Positions 9,028 through 17,562 are shown, numbered from the stretch's first letter. The stretch is 64,000 nt of DNA from Spirochaetota bacterium (GCA_022703505.1 JAKLDN010000003.1:310001-374000), one strand, 5' to 3'. Notes: generated by a model not told the origin, from the sequence alone. Translations and numbers: made by a program.

Positions 9028-9635
9028 CCCAGGAAGAATTGCTGGAAGAGTTTTCCCGGATGAACAACGAGCTCATCAACACCAAGCGGGAACTCCTGCG
9101 CCTGAACCGGGAGCTCGAGGAATCATCCCGGATCGACCCCCTCACGGGCCTAAGGAACCGACGGTCCTTCGACGAGCTGGCGGATCAGCACCACAAGGTC
9201 GCCGCCCGGGGGGGAGGCTCCTTCGCGGTTCTGTACTTCGACCTGGACGACTTCAAGAGCGTCAACGACCGGTTCGGCCACGCCGAGGGCGACGCGGCCC
9301 TGAAGGCCGCGGCGGGGATCCTGGCCTCCTGCTTCCGGGCCGGGGATATCCTGGCCAGGATCGGTGGGGACGAGTTCATCGCCCTGCAGGCGAACACGAA
9401 ACCTGGTTCCGTGGATACCCTGACGGGGCGGATCCGGGCGGCCGCTCGGAACTGGAACGAAACGTCCGGCAAGCTCTGGAGCATACGGTTTTCCATAGGC
9501 GGCGCCGAGTTCGACACCGCGACCTGCGAGAGCCTGGCGGAGCTGATCGACCGGGCGGACGAGGCCATGTACCGGGATAAGCGGGGAAAGAGCCGAAAAC
9601 CCGACGAACTTGACGGTGCGGACCGCCCCGGGTAG
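9024..9635 (+). CDS. GGDEF diguanylate cyclase
   Basis: A 203-residue protein with a short coiled coil (about 5-35) and one GGDEF domain that makes c-di-GMP from two GTP. DPLTGLRNR (38-46) opens the domain, FDLDDFKSVND (72-82) gives metal ligands, and the active site GGDEF is intact at 114-118. An RxxD inhibitory site (R105-D108) lies five residues upstream, so product feedback is expected. GTG 9024 overlaps the B12-sensor stop as GTGA. The protein has no sensor of its own, so it probably depends on the upstream B12 protein. Confidence 0.93.
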   Translation: MTQEELLEEFSRMNNELINTKRELLRLNRELEESSRIDPLTGLRNRRSFDELADQHHKVAARGGGSFAVLYFDLDDFKSVNDRFGHAEGDAALKAAAGILASCFRAGDILARIGGDEFIALQANTKPGSVDTLTGRIRAAARNWNETSGKLWSIRFSIGGAEFDTATCESLAELIDRADEAMYRDKRGKSRKPDELDGADRPG

Positions 9636-9674
9636 AGTGGTCCCGGGCGCGCACGCCGCAGCCAGGAGCCGAGC

Positions 9675-10670
9675 ATGAAACGAGCTGTCCTCTTCCTCTC
9701 CGTCCTTATTCTCTCCCTTGCCGCCTTCGCCCAGCCCAAGGTGGCCGTGCTGGACGCGGTATTACAGAAGGGCATCGACAAGTCCGCCTCCGCGGCGATC
9801 TCGGAAAAGCTGACGGAGCGGCTCGTCCTGTCCGGCCGCTTCATCGTGCTGGACCGGTCGAACGTCGAGCAGGTCCTGCGGGAGAGGGAGTTCCAGCTCT
9901 CCGGCCTGGTCTCGGACTCCGAGATCTCCGAGGCCGGGAAATACCTGGGGGCGGATTTCGTGGTCGCGATCCGGGTCCAGCGCGTCGACCGTACCTACAT
10001 GGTCACCGCCAAGATGATCGCCGTGGACACGGGGATCATTGCCCGTCAGGCCTCCGCGGAGGGGGAGGGCCGTGCCTCGATCCTGCTGGCCCTGGCGGAA
10101 GAGGCCGGGGACGGCCTCGCGGGCATCGCGCGCAAGCCCTCCGCGACCTCCGACCGGAAGGCGGCGCCCAGGCCCGCATCGTCCGCCCGGCCGGCCGACG
10201 CGGCCTCGATCGGCACCCGGCTCTACGCGGGGCTCGGCACGGGGGGGCAGCATTTGGAAGATAGCCTCGAGTCCGAGACCTACGATACCATCGGGTTCGA
10301 CCTCTACGGCCTTGTCGGCCTTTGGAAGGGGCTCTGCGCGGTCGGCAGCCTGAGCTATCTGGACGGTTCCGCCCAGGGCGGTGGAACGGCCCTGTCCCTG
10401 GATGCGGGCCTGGGCTATGCCCGTCCCCTCGGGATTCTCCTTCCCTGGGTCGCCCTCAAGGCGGGCTACGTCTTCCTGGATTGGTCGCCCTACTCCTCGG
10501 TCCTCTCGGACCTGCAGTACAGCCTGGACCTCGGCGCGGACCTCCGGCTGGGCCGCCTGCTCCTGGGCGGCCGCCTGCAGGTCTCCCTGTCCGCGTTCGC
10601 GGATTCCGGGAGCTACGGGCTCACTGCCCTTCAGAACTCCTTCTGGTTCATGGCGGGCTGGAAGCTCTGA
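9675..10670 (+). CDS. Secreted protein, CsgG/LpoB-like N-terminal domain with barrel-like C-terminus
   Basis: A 331-residue protein with a Sec signal peptide (about 1-19, ending AAFAQ). Residues 22-150 resemble the CsgG/FlgT/LpoB fold: VAVLDAV, then SEKLTERLVLSGRFIVLDRSNVEQVLRE and GADFVVAIRVQR. The C-terminal half (about 178-331) has alternating hydrophobic and glycine-rich strands and ends in a hydrophobic segment, suggesting a small outer-membrane-associated barrel. It is 39 bp after the diguanylate cyclase. A related N-terminal fold occurs in the 45995-47440 gene. Role unknown. Confidence 0.75.
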   Translation: MKRAVLFLSVLILSLAAFAQPKVAVLDAVLQKGIDKSASAAISEKLTERLVLSGRFIVLDRSNVEQVLREREFQLSGLVSDSEISEAGKYLGADFVVAIRVQRVDRTYMVTAKMIAVDTGIIARQASAEGEGRASILLALAEEAGDGLAGIARKPSATSDRKAAPRPASSARPADAASIGTRLYAGLGTGGQHLEDSLESETYDTIGFDLYGLVGLWKGLCAVGSLSYLDGSAQGGGTALSLDAGLGYARPLGILLPWVALKAGYVFLDWSPYSSVLSDLQYSLDLGADLRLGRLLLGGRLQVSLSAFADSGSYGLTALQNSFWFMAGWKL

Positions 10671-10671
10671 C

Positions 10672-10810
10672 CTAGCAGGCTGTTGACAAAGGCGATGGCG
10701 CCTTTGTCAACAGCTTCCTCAATGTCGCAATTGCGTAGTAAAGCGCAAGCGTTTCGAGCAATTGCATAGCAGGGTGCTGACAAGCTTCGAGTTAGTCAGC
10801 ACCCTGCTAG
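10672..10810. repeat. 139-bp palindromic element with inverted ends, between convergent genes
   Basis: The segment starts CTAGCAGG and ends CCTGCTAG. The inverted similarity extends about 18 bp inward with three mismatches. Inside are two strong hairpins: a perfect 16-bp stem (10679-10694 with 10699-10714, loop ATGG) and a perfect 15-bp stem (10767-10781 with 10795-10809). Between them are two copies of the self-complementary 8-mer GCAATTGC (10727-10734 and 10758-10765). The right end overlaps the stop codon of the nucleoside permease. It looks like a REP/MITE-type repeat that could also act as a bidirectional terminator. Only one copy lies in the window. Confidence 0.75.
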
Positions 10811-11757
10811 ACCCGCTGCTCCCGGTCGAAGGGCTTGCCCAATTCAGCGGGGCCGACCATCCGCGCCTTGCGCACCAGGGCCAGCACCACGATGACCAGG
10901 GCGTAGGGGAGCATGACCGCGAACTCGTAGGGGAAGTCGATCCCCGCCACCTGGATGGATAGCTGGAGGGACTGGGCCAGGCTGAACAGGAGGGCGCCTC
11001 CCATGATCCCGACGGGATTCCATCGGCCGAAGTAGACCAGGGCCACGGCGATGAAGCCCCGGCCCGCGATCAGGTCGTCGGCGAACATCTTGGCCTGGGC
11101 CAGGCTGAGGTAGGCCCCCGCCAGCCCCGCCATGGCGCCGCCCAGGGCCAGGGCCTGGTACCGCACGCGGGCCACGGGGATTCCCAGGGAGTCCGCGGCC
11201 CGGGGGTAGGTTCCCACCGCCCGCACCTTCAGGCCCCAGGGGGTCTTGAACAGGATGTACCAGAACACCGGCACCAGCAGGAAGGCCAGGTAGACCAGGG
11301 GATTGTGGTTGAACAGGATGGGACCCAGGATCGGTATGCGGGAAAGCCCCGGTATGGGGAGGGAGGGGATTCCGGTGACCCCGGTCACGCCGCCCACGTA
11401 TCTCCGGAACAGGGTGCCCGCGGTGCCCCAGCCGAGCATCTGCAGGCCGATGCCCGCGATCCCCTGGGGGGCCCGGAAGGTCACAACGACCAGGGCGAAC
11501 AGGAGCCCCAGCAGGGCGCCCGCCGCTACGGCCAGGAGGATGCCGATCAGGTTGGCGGAAGGCGCCAGGGGGGTCTTGGCCAGGAAGTAGGGCGGCAGGA
11601 AGGCCAGGAAGGCCCCCATGGCCATGATGCCCTCGCAGCCCAGGTTGAAGACCCCGGAGCGCTGGTTGATCGTCTCGCCGAGGCCGGCCAGGAGGAGGGC
11701 CACGGAGAAGGGAACCCCCAGGATCAGGATGTTCAGGATGAAGGAGCCGGCGTTCAT
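10807..11757 (-). CDS. Nucleoside-type ABC transporter, second permease subunit
   Basis: A 316-residue integral membrane permease of the BMP/PnrA-associated family (NupQ/YufQ-like), with about eight hydrophobic segments. GLGETINQRSGVFNLGCEGIMAMGA is the diagnostic N-terminal region of this family. The frame is open far upstream, but ATG 11757 overlaps the preceding stop as ATGA and fits the family start. With the partner permease, the ATPase and the lipoprotein it should import purine nucleosides. Its TAG stop lies inside the right end of the palindromic element. Confidence 0.92.
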   Translation of the reverse strand: MNAGSFILNILILGVPFSVALLLAGLGETINQRSGVFNLGCEGIMAMGAFLAFLPPYFLAKTPLAPSANLIGILLAVAAGALLGLLFALVVVTFRAPQGIAGIGLQMLGWGTAGTLFRRYVGGVTGVTGIPSLPIPGLSRIPILGPILFNHNPLVYLAFLLVPVFWYILFKTPWGLKVRAVGTYPRAADSLGIPVARVRYQALALGGAMAGLAGAYLSLAQAKMFADDLIAGRGFIAVALVYFGRWNPVGIMGGALLFSLAQSLQLSIQVAGIDFPYEFAVMLPYALVIVVLALVRKARMVGPAELGKPFDREQRV

Positions 11758-12974
11758 CGTTGATCCTCCGGTCGTACGTCGCGGGAACCGCCCCCGGCCA
11801 GCGCCGCGGGCTCGTCGGCCAGGCAGGGGTCCGGGGAATCCGAAGGATCCGGGCAGGCCTCCGGGGAACCCGGAATCGGATTCGGAGCCGGCCGGCCGCG
11901 GATCCGGGCGAGCCTGCGGGCCAGCCGGTCCTGGACGTAGGGATTGTTCATGAACTGCCGGGCGGAGACGATGGCCAGGATGATGGCCCCCTGCAGGACC
12001 AGGACCATATTGGCCGGGACGTCCGCCAGCCGCTGGGTCATGTCCGCCCCCAGGAGCAGGAGCCCGAAGAAGAGGGAGGCGGGCAGGATCCCCGCGGGGT
12101 GGAGCCCCCCGAACAGGGACACCACGATGCCCGTGAACCCGTAGCCCCCGGAAACCCCCTCGATGGCCCGTCGGTGGACCCCCAGGATCTCCACGGCTCC
12201 CGCGATGCCCGCGAAGGCTCCGGACAGGAGCATGGCCGCCACCACGTAGCGCTCCACCCGGATGCCCGCGTAGCGCGCGGCCTTGGCCTCGGCGCCGGCG
12301 GCCCGCATCCGGAAGCCCGCGGAGGTTCGCCACAGGAGTATGAACACCACCACGGCCAGGACCAGGGCGATATAGACTCCCGCGTGGAGCCGGGTTCCCG
12401 GGAGGAGCCGGTCTAGCCAGGCGGCCCGGGGGATCCGCACGCTCTGGGGGGTCCCGGAACCGGTCACCAGCTCCTCGGGATCCATCATGGGTCCCCGGAG
12501 CAGGAAGGTGTAGAACTGGGCGGCGATGTAGTTGAGCATGACCGTGGACAGGATCTCGTTCACCCCCAGCCGGGCCTTCAGGATGCCCGCCGCGGCTCCC
12601 CAGACGGCCCCGCCCGCGGCTCCGGCCAGGACGGCCAGGGGGATCAGGAGGGGCTTCGGAAGGTCCGGCAGGGCGATGGCGGCGGCGCTGGAGGCAAGGA
12701 TGCCCATTAGCATCTGCCCCTCGGCCCCGATGTTCAGGGTTCCGCTCCGGAAGGCGATGGCGATCCCCAGGGCTATCAGGGTCAGGGGAACGGCCCGTAC
12801 CGCGATCTCCGTGATACCGATAAGATCCTTCAGGGGTTCCGTGAGGATCACCCCGTAGGCCTTCACGACGTCCGCTCCGACGGCCGCGAAAACCAGGGCC
12901 CCGATGCCCATGGCGGCCAGGGTCGCCGCCAGGACAACGGCGGCGTTGTAGACCGCCTTCATCGTCTTATTCAT
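11754..12974 (-). CDS. Nucleoside-type ABC transporter, first permease subunit
   Basis: A 406-residue permease (NupP/YufP-like) with 8-10 hydrophobic segments and the family stretch RSGTLNIGAEGQMLMG. The last 50 or so residues are a proline-rich, low-complexity cytoplasmic tail not expected in the family core. It overlaps the ATPase gene upstream by 8 bp and the second permease downstream by 4 bp, indicating coupled translation. Confidence 0.92.
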   Translation of the reverse strand: MNKTMKAVYNAAVVLAATLAAMGIGALVFAAVGADVVKAYGVILTEPLKDLIGITEIAVRAVPLTLIALGIAIAFRSGTLNIGAEGQMLMGILASSAAAIALPDLPKPLLIPLAVLAGAAGGAVWGAAAGILKARLGVNEILSTVMLNYIAAQFYTFLLRGPMMDPEELVTGSGTPQSVRIPRAAWLDRLLPGTRLHAGVYIALVLAVVVFILLWRTSAGFRMRAAGAEAKAARYAGIRVERYVVAAMLLSGAFAGIAGAVEILGVHRRAIEGVSGGYGFTGIVVSLFGGLHPAGILPASLFFGLLLLGADMTQRLADVPANMVLVLQGAIILAIVSARQFMNNPYVQDRLARRLARIRGRPAPNPIPGSPEACPDPSDSPDPCLADEPAALAGGGSRDVRPEDQR

Positions 12975-14499
12975 CGAGCACTCCGGCCATCAAAAGCCCC
13001 AGGGACCGCTTGGTCGCGTCCCGTCCCGGAACCACCTTCAGGATCCTGCCCTTGTAGATGACCGCGATCCGGTCCGACAGGTTCATGATCTCGTCCAATT
13101 CCTCGGATACCAGGAGGATCCCCACCCCGGCGGCCCTCAGGGCCAGGAGCTGCTTGTGGATGAACTCCTCGGCGCCCATGTCCAGCCCCCGGGTGGGGTA
13201 TACGGCGACGAGGGCCTTGGGCTTCCGAGCCAGTTCCCGGGCCAGGATCACCTTCTGGATGTTGCCCCCCGAAAGGGATCCCGCGGCCGTATCGACCGAG
13301 GGACAGCGGATGTCGAACCGTTCCCGCAAGTCCGCGGCGTTCCGGGCTATCGGACCCAGGCGCAGAAAGCCCCCCCGGCTCCAATCGACCGTCCCCACGT
13401 CCTTGAGCACGAGGTTCTCCCGGATCGAAAAGGAGGGGACGATTCCCTCGGTGTTCCGGTCCTCGGGAATGTAGCCCATCCCCGAGGCGATCACGGCGTC
13501 CGCCCCGCGGCCCCCGAGTTCGGCGCCGTCCAGGAGGACGGACCCGGACTCCGGCTTCCGAAGGCCGTTCAGGGTCTCCGCCAACTCCCGCTGGCCGTTG
13601 CCGGAGACTCCCGCCAGGCCGAGGATCTCCCCCGCGGCCACATCGAAGCTAAGCCCGTCCAGGGCCAGGTTGCCCCGGTCTCCCCGCACCCGGAGGTCCC
13701 GGACGGAAAGGAGTCCCCGGCCCTCGGCCGGTGCCGCGTCCGAGCACTCCACGCAGGGCAGGGCGACCTCGTGGCCCGTCATGAGGGCCGCCAGGTCCGC
13801 GGGGGAATGGTCCTCCGTGCGCCCCTCGAAGACGATGCGGCCCCTGCGAAGGATGGAGACCGTGTCGGACAGGGCCTTCACCTCGTGGAGCTTGTGGCTG
13901 ATGAAGATGACCGAGAGTTCCCGAGACATCTTCTTGAGCAGCTCGATGAGTTCGTCCGTCTCCTGGGGGGTCAGGGCGGAGGTGGGCTCGTCCAGGATCA
14001 GGAAGCGGGCGCCCAGGCAGAGGGTCTTAACCAGCTCGACCCGCTGTTGTTCCCCTACGGAAAGCTGCCAGACGTAGGCGTCGGGATTCACCGGGAGCTC
14101 GTGGCGCTCCGAGACCTCCCGGATGCGCTTCCGGGCGGCTCCGAGATCCAGACGGAAGGGCCTGTGGGTGGATTTCATCCCAAGCGCGACGTTTTCCGTG
14201 ACCGTCATGTTGGGCACCAGCATGAAGTGCTGGTGCACCATCCCGATCCCGTGGGCGAAGGCGTCGTTGGGGGACCGGAAGCGGACTTCCCGGCCGTTGA
14301 GGAGGATGCTCCCCTCGTCCGGCTGGTATAGCCCCATGAGGATGTTCATGAGGGTCGTCTTGCCCGCCCCGTTTTCCCCCACCAGGGCTCGCACGGAATG
14401 CTCGCCCACCGCCAGGTCGATGTGGTCGCAGGCCAGTATCCCCGGGAAACGTTTTGTGATGCCCCGAAGCTCGAGGCTGCGGATGGGTTCGAACTGCAT
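12967..14499 (-). CDS. Nucleoside-type ABC transporter, double ATPase subunit
   Basis: A 510-residue protein with two ABC domains, as in RbsA and NupO/YufO. The first has GENGAGKTT (Walker A), LSVGEQQRVE (signature) and ILDEPTSAL. The second has GVSGNGQRE as a degenerate Walker A, LSGGNIQKV and a Walker B region reading ALVAVYPTRGLD. Degenerate second sites are normal in this family. It powers import of nucleosides bound by the BMP lipoprotein encoded 70 bp upstream. Confidence 0.94.
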   Translation of the reverse strand: MQFEPIRSLELRGITKRFPGILACDHIDLAVGEHSVRALVGENGAGKTTLMNILMGLYQPDEGSILLNGREVRFRSPNDAFAHGIGMVHQHFMLVPNMTVTENVALGMKSTHRPFRLDLGAARKRIREVSERHELPVNPDAYVWQLSVGEQQRVELVKTLCLGARFLILDEPTSALTPQETDELIELLKKMSRELSVIFISHKLHEVKALSDTVSILRRGRIVFEGRTEDHSPADLAALMTGHEVALPCVECSDAAPAEGRGLLSVRDLRVRGDRGNLALDGLSFDVAAGEILGLAGVSGNGQRELAETLNGLRKPESGSVLLDGAELGGRGADAVIASGMGYIPEDRNTEGIVPSFSIRENLVLKDVGTVDWSRGGFLRLGPIARNAADLRERFDIRCPSVDTAAGSLSGGNIQKVILARELARKPKALVAVYPTRGLDMGAEEFIHKQLLALRAAGVGILLVSEELDEIMNLSDRIAVIYKGRILKVVPGRDATKRSLGLLMAGVLDE

Positions 14500-14569
14500 G
14501 AAGACTCCCGACGCCGGAATCTGACCGGTCCGGGGAGCGGGTCCCCCGGGCCGGTCGTCGATCTACGGA

Positions 14570-15583
14570 TTAATACTTCACAGCCTGCCAGTCGAGCTTG
14601 AGCGTCTGGGCGGTGATGTCGGTCTTGGCCTGTTCGGCCGCCTTGCGGATGGCCTCGGTCAGGACGGGGCCCACGGAGTCGTTGAACTTGTATACGAACC
14701 CGCCGTTCCGGAAGGTGAGGGGGATGTTCTCCCCGCCCAGAATCCCGGCCTGCCGCTTGTCCATCATGGCCTCCACGACCGCGGAGTAGTCGTAGCTGGC
14801 CGCGGCGATGACCTTGTAGCCCTCGGGCATGGTCAGCTGGAGGGTGTCCTGACCGAGCCACCAGATGGGCTTGTCCTTGTACTCGGCGACCGCGCGGAGG
14901 GCGCCGGTGGCCTGCTGGGCGGCGCCCGTGAGGACGTCGGCGTTGGCCTTGACGTGGGTATGGGCCAGCTCTCCGGCCTTGACGAAGTCCGCGAAGGAGC
15001 CGGTGTGGGCCACCTTGATCTCTGCCTTGGGATTAACGGCCTTGACGCCCAGCCAGAACCCGCGGTTGTACCGGGCGGAGTCCCCCGCGTCTACGGGGCC
15101 GACGACGCCGATGATCCCCGTCTTGGTCACCATGCCGGCGATGACCCCGTTGATGTACCCCGTCTCCTCGCTCATGGGCATGTAGGTGAAGACGTTCTTG
15201 GGGCCGATGTCCGCGTTCGTGCCGAAGGCGAAGGTGGTCTTCGGGAACTCCTCGGACAGCTCGAGGATGAGGTTCTTGAACTGGGCGCCGTGGGCGATGA
15301 TGATGTCGAAACCTTGGGAGGCGTACTGCCGGGCCGCGGAGCCCGCGTCCACGGGCTTCATCTTCTCGCTGTAGCTGTACTCCACCAGGGCGGCGCCGTA
15401 CTTCTTCTGCACCGCGGCGATGGCGTCGTGCATGGCCTGTCCCCAGCCCTTGTCGTCCACGGTGGACTCGATGATCAAGGCGATTTTAGCCTTGGGCTTT
15501 TCGGGTGCCGCCTCAGGCTTGCGCGAACAGCCTGCCGCTGCCAGCAAGGCCAAGGCGACGAGCAGGGCCACGAGTTTCTTCAT
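14570..15583 (-). CDS. BMP/PnrA-family substrate-binding lipoprotein
   Basis: A 337-residue periplasmic lipoprotein with a lipobox ending AAAGC (Cys19). It matches the BMP family: KAKIALIIESTVDDKGW near the start, FDIIIAHGAQF, TFAFGTNADIGPKNVFTYM, and GVVGPVDAGD. Family members such as TmpC/PnrA of Treponema bind purine nucleosides, so it should be the receptor of the transporter encoded downstream. It is the first gene of the operon, with a probable promoter and a GC-rich leader hairpin upstream, and GGAGG before ATG. Confidence 0.94.
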   Translation of the reverse strand: MKKLVALLVALALLAAAGCSRKPEAAPEKPKAKIALIIESTVDDKGWGQAMHDAIAAVQKKYGAALVEYSYSEKMKPVDAGSAARQYASQGFDIIIAHGAQFKNLILELSEEFPKTTFAFGTNADIGPKNVFTYMPMSEETGYINGVIAGMVTKTGIIGVVGPVDAGDSARYNRGFWLGVKAVNPKAEIKVAHTGSFADFVKAGELAHTHVKANADVLTGAAQQATGALRAVAEYKDKPIWWLGQDTLQLTMPEGYKVIAAASYDYSAVVEAMMDKRQAGILGGENIPLTFRNGGFVYKFNDSVGPVLTEAIRKAAEQAKTDITAQTLKLDWQAVKY

Positions 15584-15617
15584 GAAAGCCTCCTAAACAC
15601 GATTCGACAGATTGCGT

Positions 15618-15644
15618 CCGCGGGCCCGGCACCGGGCTCCGCGG
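15618..15644 (-). promoter_or_regulatory. GC-rich hairpin in the leader of the nucleoside transporter operon
   Basis: CCGCGG/CCGCGG outer and GCCCGG/CCGGGC inner arms form a nearly perfect 12-bp stem with one bulge, between the predicted promoter and the Shine-Dalgarno site of the BMP lipoprotein gene. There is no U tract, so it is not a canonical terminator. It may modulate translation or mRNA stability. Confidence 0.5.
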
Positions 15645-15654
15645 ATTTCGGGAA

Positions 15655-15683
15655 AGAATACCATGGGCCGATCGGGCCGTAAA
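15655..15683 (-). promoter_or_regulatory. Putative sigma-70 promoter of the nucleoside transporter operon
   Basis: On the minus strand, TTTACG (15683-15678) and TATTCT (15660-15655) are separated by exactly 17 bp, about 70 bp upstream of the BMP lipoprotein start. Each hexamer matches four of six consensus bases. Confidence 0.5.
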
Positions 15684-15772
15684 CAAGAATCGAATCGCAA
15701 GATGTTCCGATACCGGGTCTTTTCGGATATAGTGTCCGGGCTTGATAATCGAATTCAGCGGAGGCCCTGCGA

Positions 15773-16885
15773 ATGAAGGTTTCCAAGGTATACTGGACGG
15801 ATCTGCGCACCACCCCCGACACTCCCATGCCCGTCAAACTCGACCGGCTCCTGCGGGCCGCGGGACTCGCGGACCTGGAGCTCCGGAAGAAACTGGTAGC
15901 CCTCAAGATCCACTTCGGCGAACCCGGCAATCTTTCCTATATCCGTCCCCCCTACGTCGCCCCCGTGGCCCGGCTCGTCCGGGAACTGGGGGGCCGGCCC
16001 TTCCTGACGGACTCGAATACCCTCTACTCCGGACGCAGGCACGACGCCTACGACCATATCCGCGCGGCCCTGGAGAACGGATTCTCCCGGGACGCCACGG
16101 GCTGCGACATCCTGATCGCGGACGGCCTGCGAGGGAACGATTTCGTCCTTCTGCCCGTCGAGGGAGGGAAGCACTGCTCCGCGGCGATGATCGGGAGCGC
16201 CGTGGCCGAGGCGGACGCGGTCATTTCCCTGAACCATTTCAAGGGGCACGAGCTGACCGGGTTCGGCGGGGCGGTCAAGAACCTGGGTATGGGCTGCGCC
16301 AGCCGGGCCGGAAAACTGTTCCTCCACGAGGTCTCCCACCCCTCGATCATTCAGGCGGACTGCACGGGCTGCGGAAGCTGCGTCGAGAACTGCGCGGCGG
16401 GCGCGGTGACCCTGAATCCGGAAGGCAAGGCCGTCATCGACCACAAGCTGTGCACGGGGTGCTGCCAGTGCGTGGCGGTATGCGGCTTCGGGGCGGCCCG
16501 GGCTTCGGAAGGGTCCGCCAGCGCCGTCTGCGGCCGGCGGATCGCCGAATACACGGCCGCCGTGGTCCGGGGCAAGCCCTGCTTCCACGTGAACTTCGTG
16601 ATGAACGTCTCGCCCAACTGCGACTGCTGGGGCCACAACGACGCGCCGATCGTGGCCGATATCGGGATCTTCGCGTCCCCGGATCCCGTAGCCCTGGACC
16701 AGGCCTGCGTGGACGCCGTGAACGCCGCACCGGCGATCGGCGGCACCGTCCTCATGGACAAGGACTACGGCGGATCCGGGGAGAAGTTCGGCCACATCCA
16801 CCCCGACACGGACTGGAGCGCCACCCTGGACCACTGTGAGCTTCTGGATCTGGGCAGCCGCGCTTACGACCTCGTGAAGGTCTAG
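15773..16885 (+). CDS. DUF362-domain protein with two [4Fe-4S] ferredoxin motifs
   Basis: A 370-residue cytoplasmic iron-sulfur protein. The N-terminal and C-terminal parts form the DUF362 fold (VALKIHFGEPGNLSYIRP, DAVISLNHFKGHELTGFGGAVKNLGMG, DIGIFASPDPVALDQACVD). In between, about residues 195-235, are two ferredoxin motifs, CTGCGSCVENC and CTGCCQCVAVC. The arrangement suggests an electron-transfer or redox enzyme, but no reaction is established for this architecture. ATG 15773 follows GGAGG, and a TATAGT -10 lies about 40 bp upstream. It is monocistronic or shares a transcript with the J-domain-like gene. Confidence 0.9.
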   Translation: MKVSKVYWTDLRTTPDTPMPVKLDRLLRAAGLADLELRKKLVALKIHFGEPGNLSYIRPPYVAPVARLVRELGGRPFLTDSNTLYSGRRHDAYDHIRAALENGFSRDATGCDILIADGLRGNDFVLLPVEGGKHCSAAMIGSAVAEADAVISLNHFKGHELTGFGGAVKNLGMGCASRAGKLFLHEVSHPSIIQADCTGCGSCVENCAAGAVTLNPEGKAVIDHKLCTGCCQCVAVCGFGAARASEGSASAVCGRRIAEYTAAVVRGKPCFHVNFVMNVSPNCDCWGHNDAPIVADIGIFASPDPVALDQACVDAVNAAPAIGGTVLMDKDYGGSGEKFGHIHPDTDWSATLDHCELLDLGSRAYDLVKV

Positions 16886-16911
16886 GCCCGGCGGACCGGA
16901 CGGTTCCCTCC

Positions 16912-17562
16912 GTGGCCAACCGATTCGCCCGGCGCATCCGGAACGGGACCATCCGGACTCCCGGGGAATTGAAGTCGGAGTTCAAATCCCTCGCCAAGGC
17001 CCTGCATCCCGATCTCGCGGGGCACGGGGCCGGCGAGGAATTCATTCGGGTCCGGTCGGAGTACGAGGCCGCGCTCCGGGATTTCGAACTCCACCGGTTC
17101 CGGACCCGCCCGCGACGGTCCGAGGGTCAGCCGGCCGCCTCGGAGGCGGGTACGGATACGGACGCACGCCCGCGGGTCTTCGCCGCCCTGGGGATCCTCC
17201 GCGGACGGGGCTTCCCCAAGGTACCCCGTCACGAGAAGGAGAGGTTCCGCTACGAGTACGCCCGGTACCGCTTCGAGACGGCCCTGGGGGAACTCGGGGC
17301 GGATGCGGGGACGGACCTGGCGGCCGTGGAACGGGCCCTGCTCGACCTTCGCGCCCGGGAACCTTCCTCCTTCGAGGCCGTCCTCGCGCACCTGGACGGA
17401 TTGACGGAGTATGCCGCCCGCGGCCTTCCGGCCATGCGCACGTCCCTGGCCCTGGAGTCCCACTCACTGGGGGCGGATCCCGGAATCCCGGAAACGGTCA
17501 AACGGTTCCTGGGGGCGCTCGCGGATACGCTGGGGCTTGTGCAGGCCCTCCCGGATACCTGA
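16912..17562 (+). CDS. J-domain-like protein
   Basis: A 216-residue protein starting at GTG 16912. Residues 17-58 resemble helices II-III of a DnaJ domain: LKSEFKSLAKALHPD places the HPD tripeptide at 32-34, the contact that stimulates DnaK ATPase. A basic, proline-rich linker follows (62-95). The remaining helical region has no motif I recognise. It may be a specialised DnaK co-chaperone or a degenerate J protein. It starts 26 bp after the DUF362 gene and ends convergent with the ThrE genes. Confidence 0.65.
   Translation: MANRFARRIRNGTIRTPGELKSEFKSLAKALHPDLAGHGAGEEFIRVRSEYEAALRDFELHRFRTRPRRSEGQPAASEAGTDTDARPRVFAALGILRGRGFPKVPRHEKERFRYEYARYRFETALGELGADAGTDLAAVERALLDLRAREPSSFEAVLAHLDGLTEYAARGLPAMRTSLALESHSLGADPGIPETVKRFLGALADTLGLVQALPDT

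Noticed and set aside
10679-10809. CRISPR repeats or an attachment site in the palindromic region
   Set aside because: The repeats are inverted, not direct and regularly spaced. There are no spacers, cas genes, tRNA or integrase nearby.
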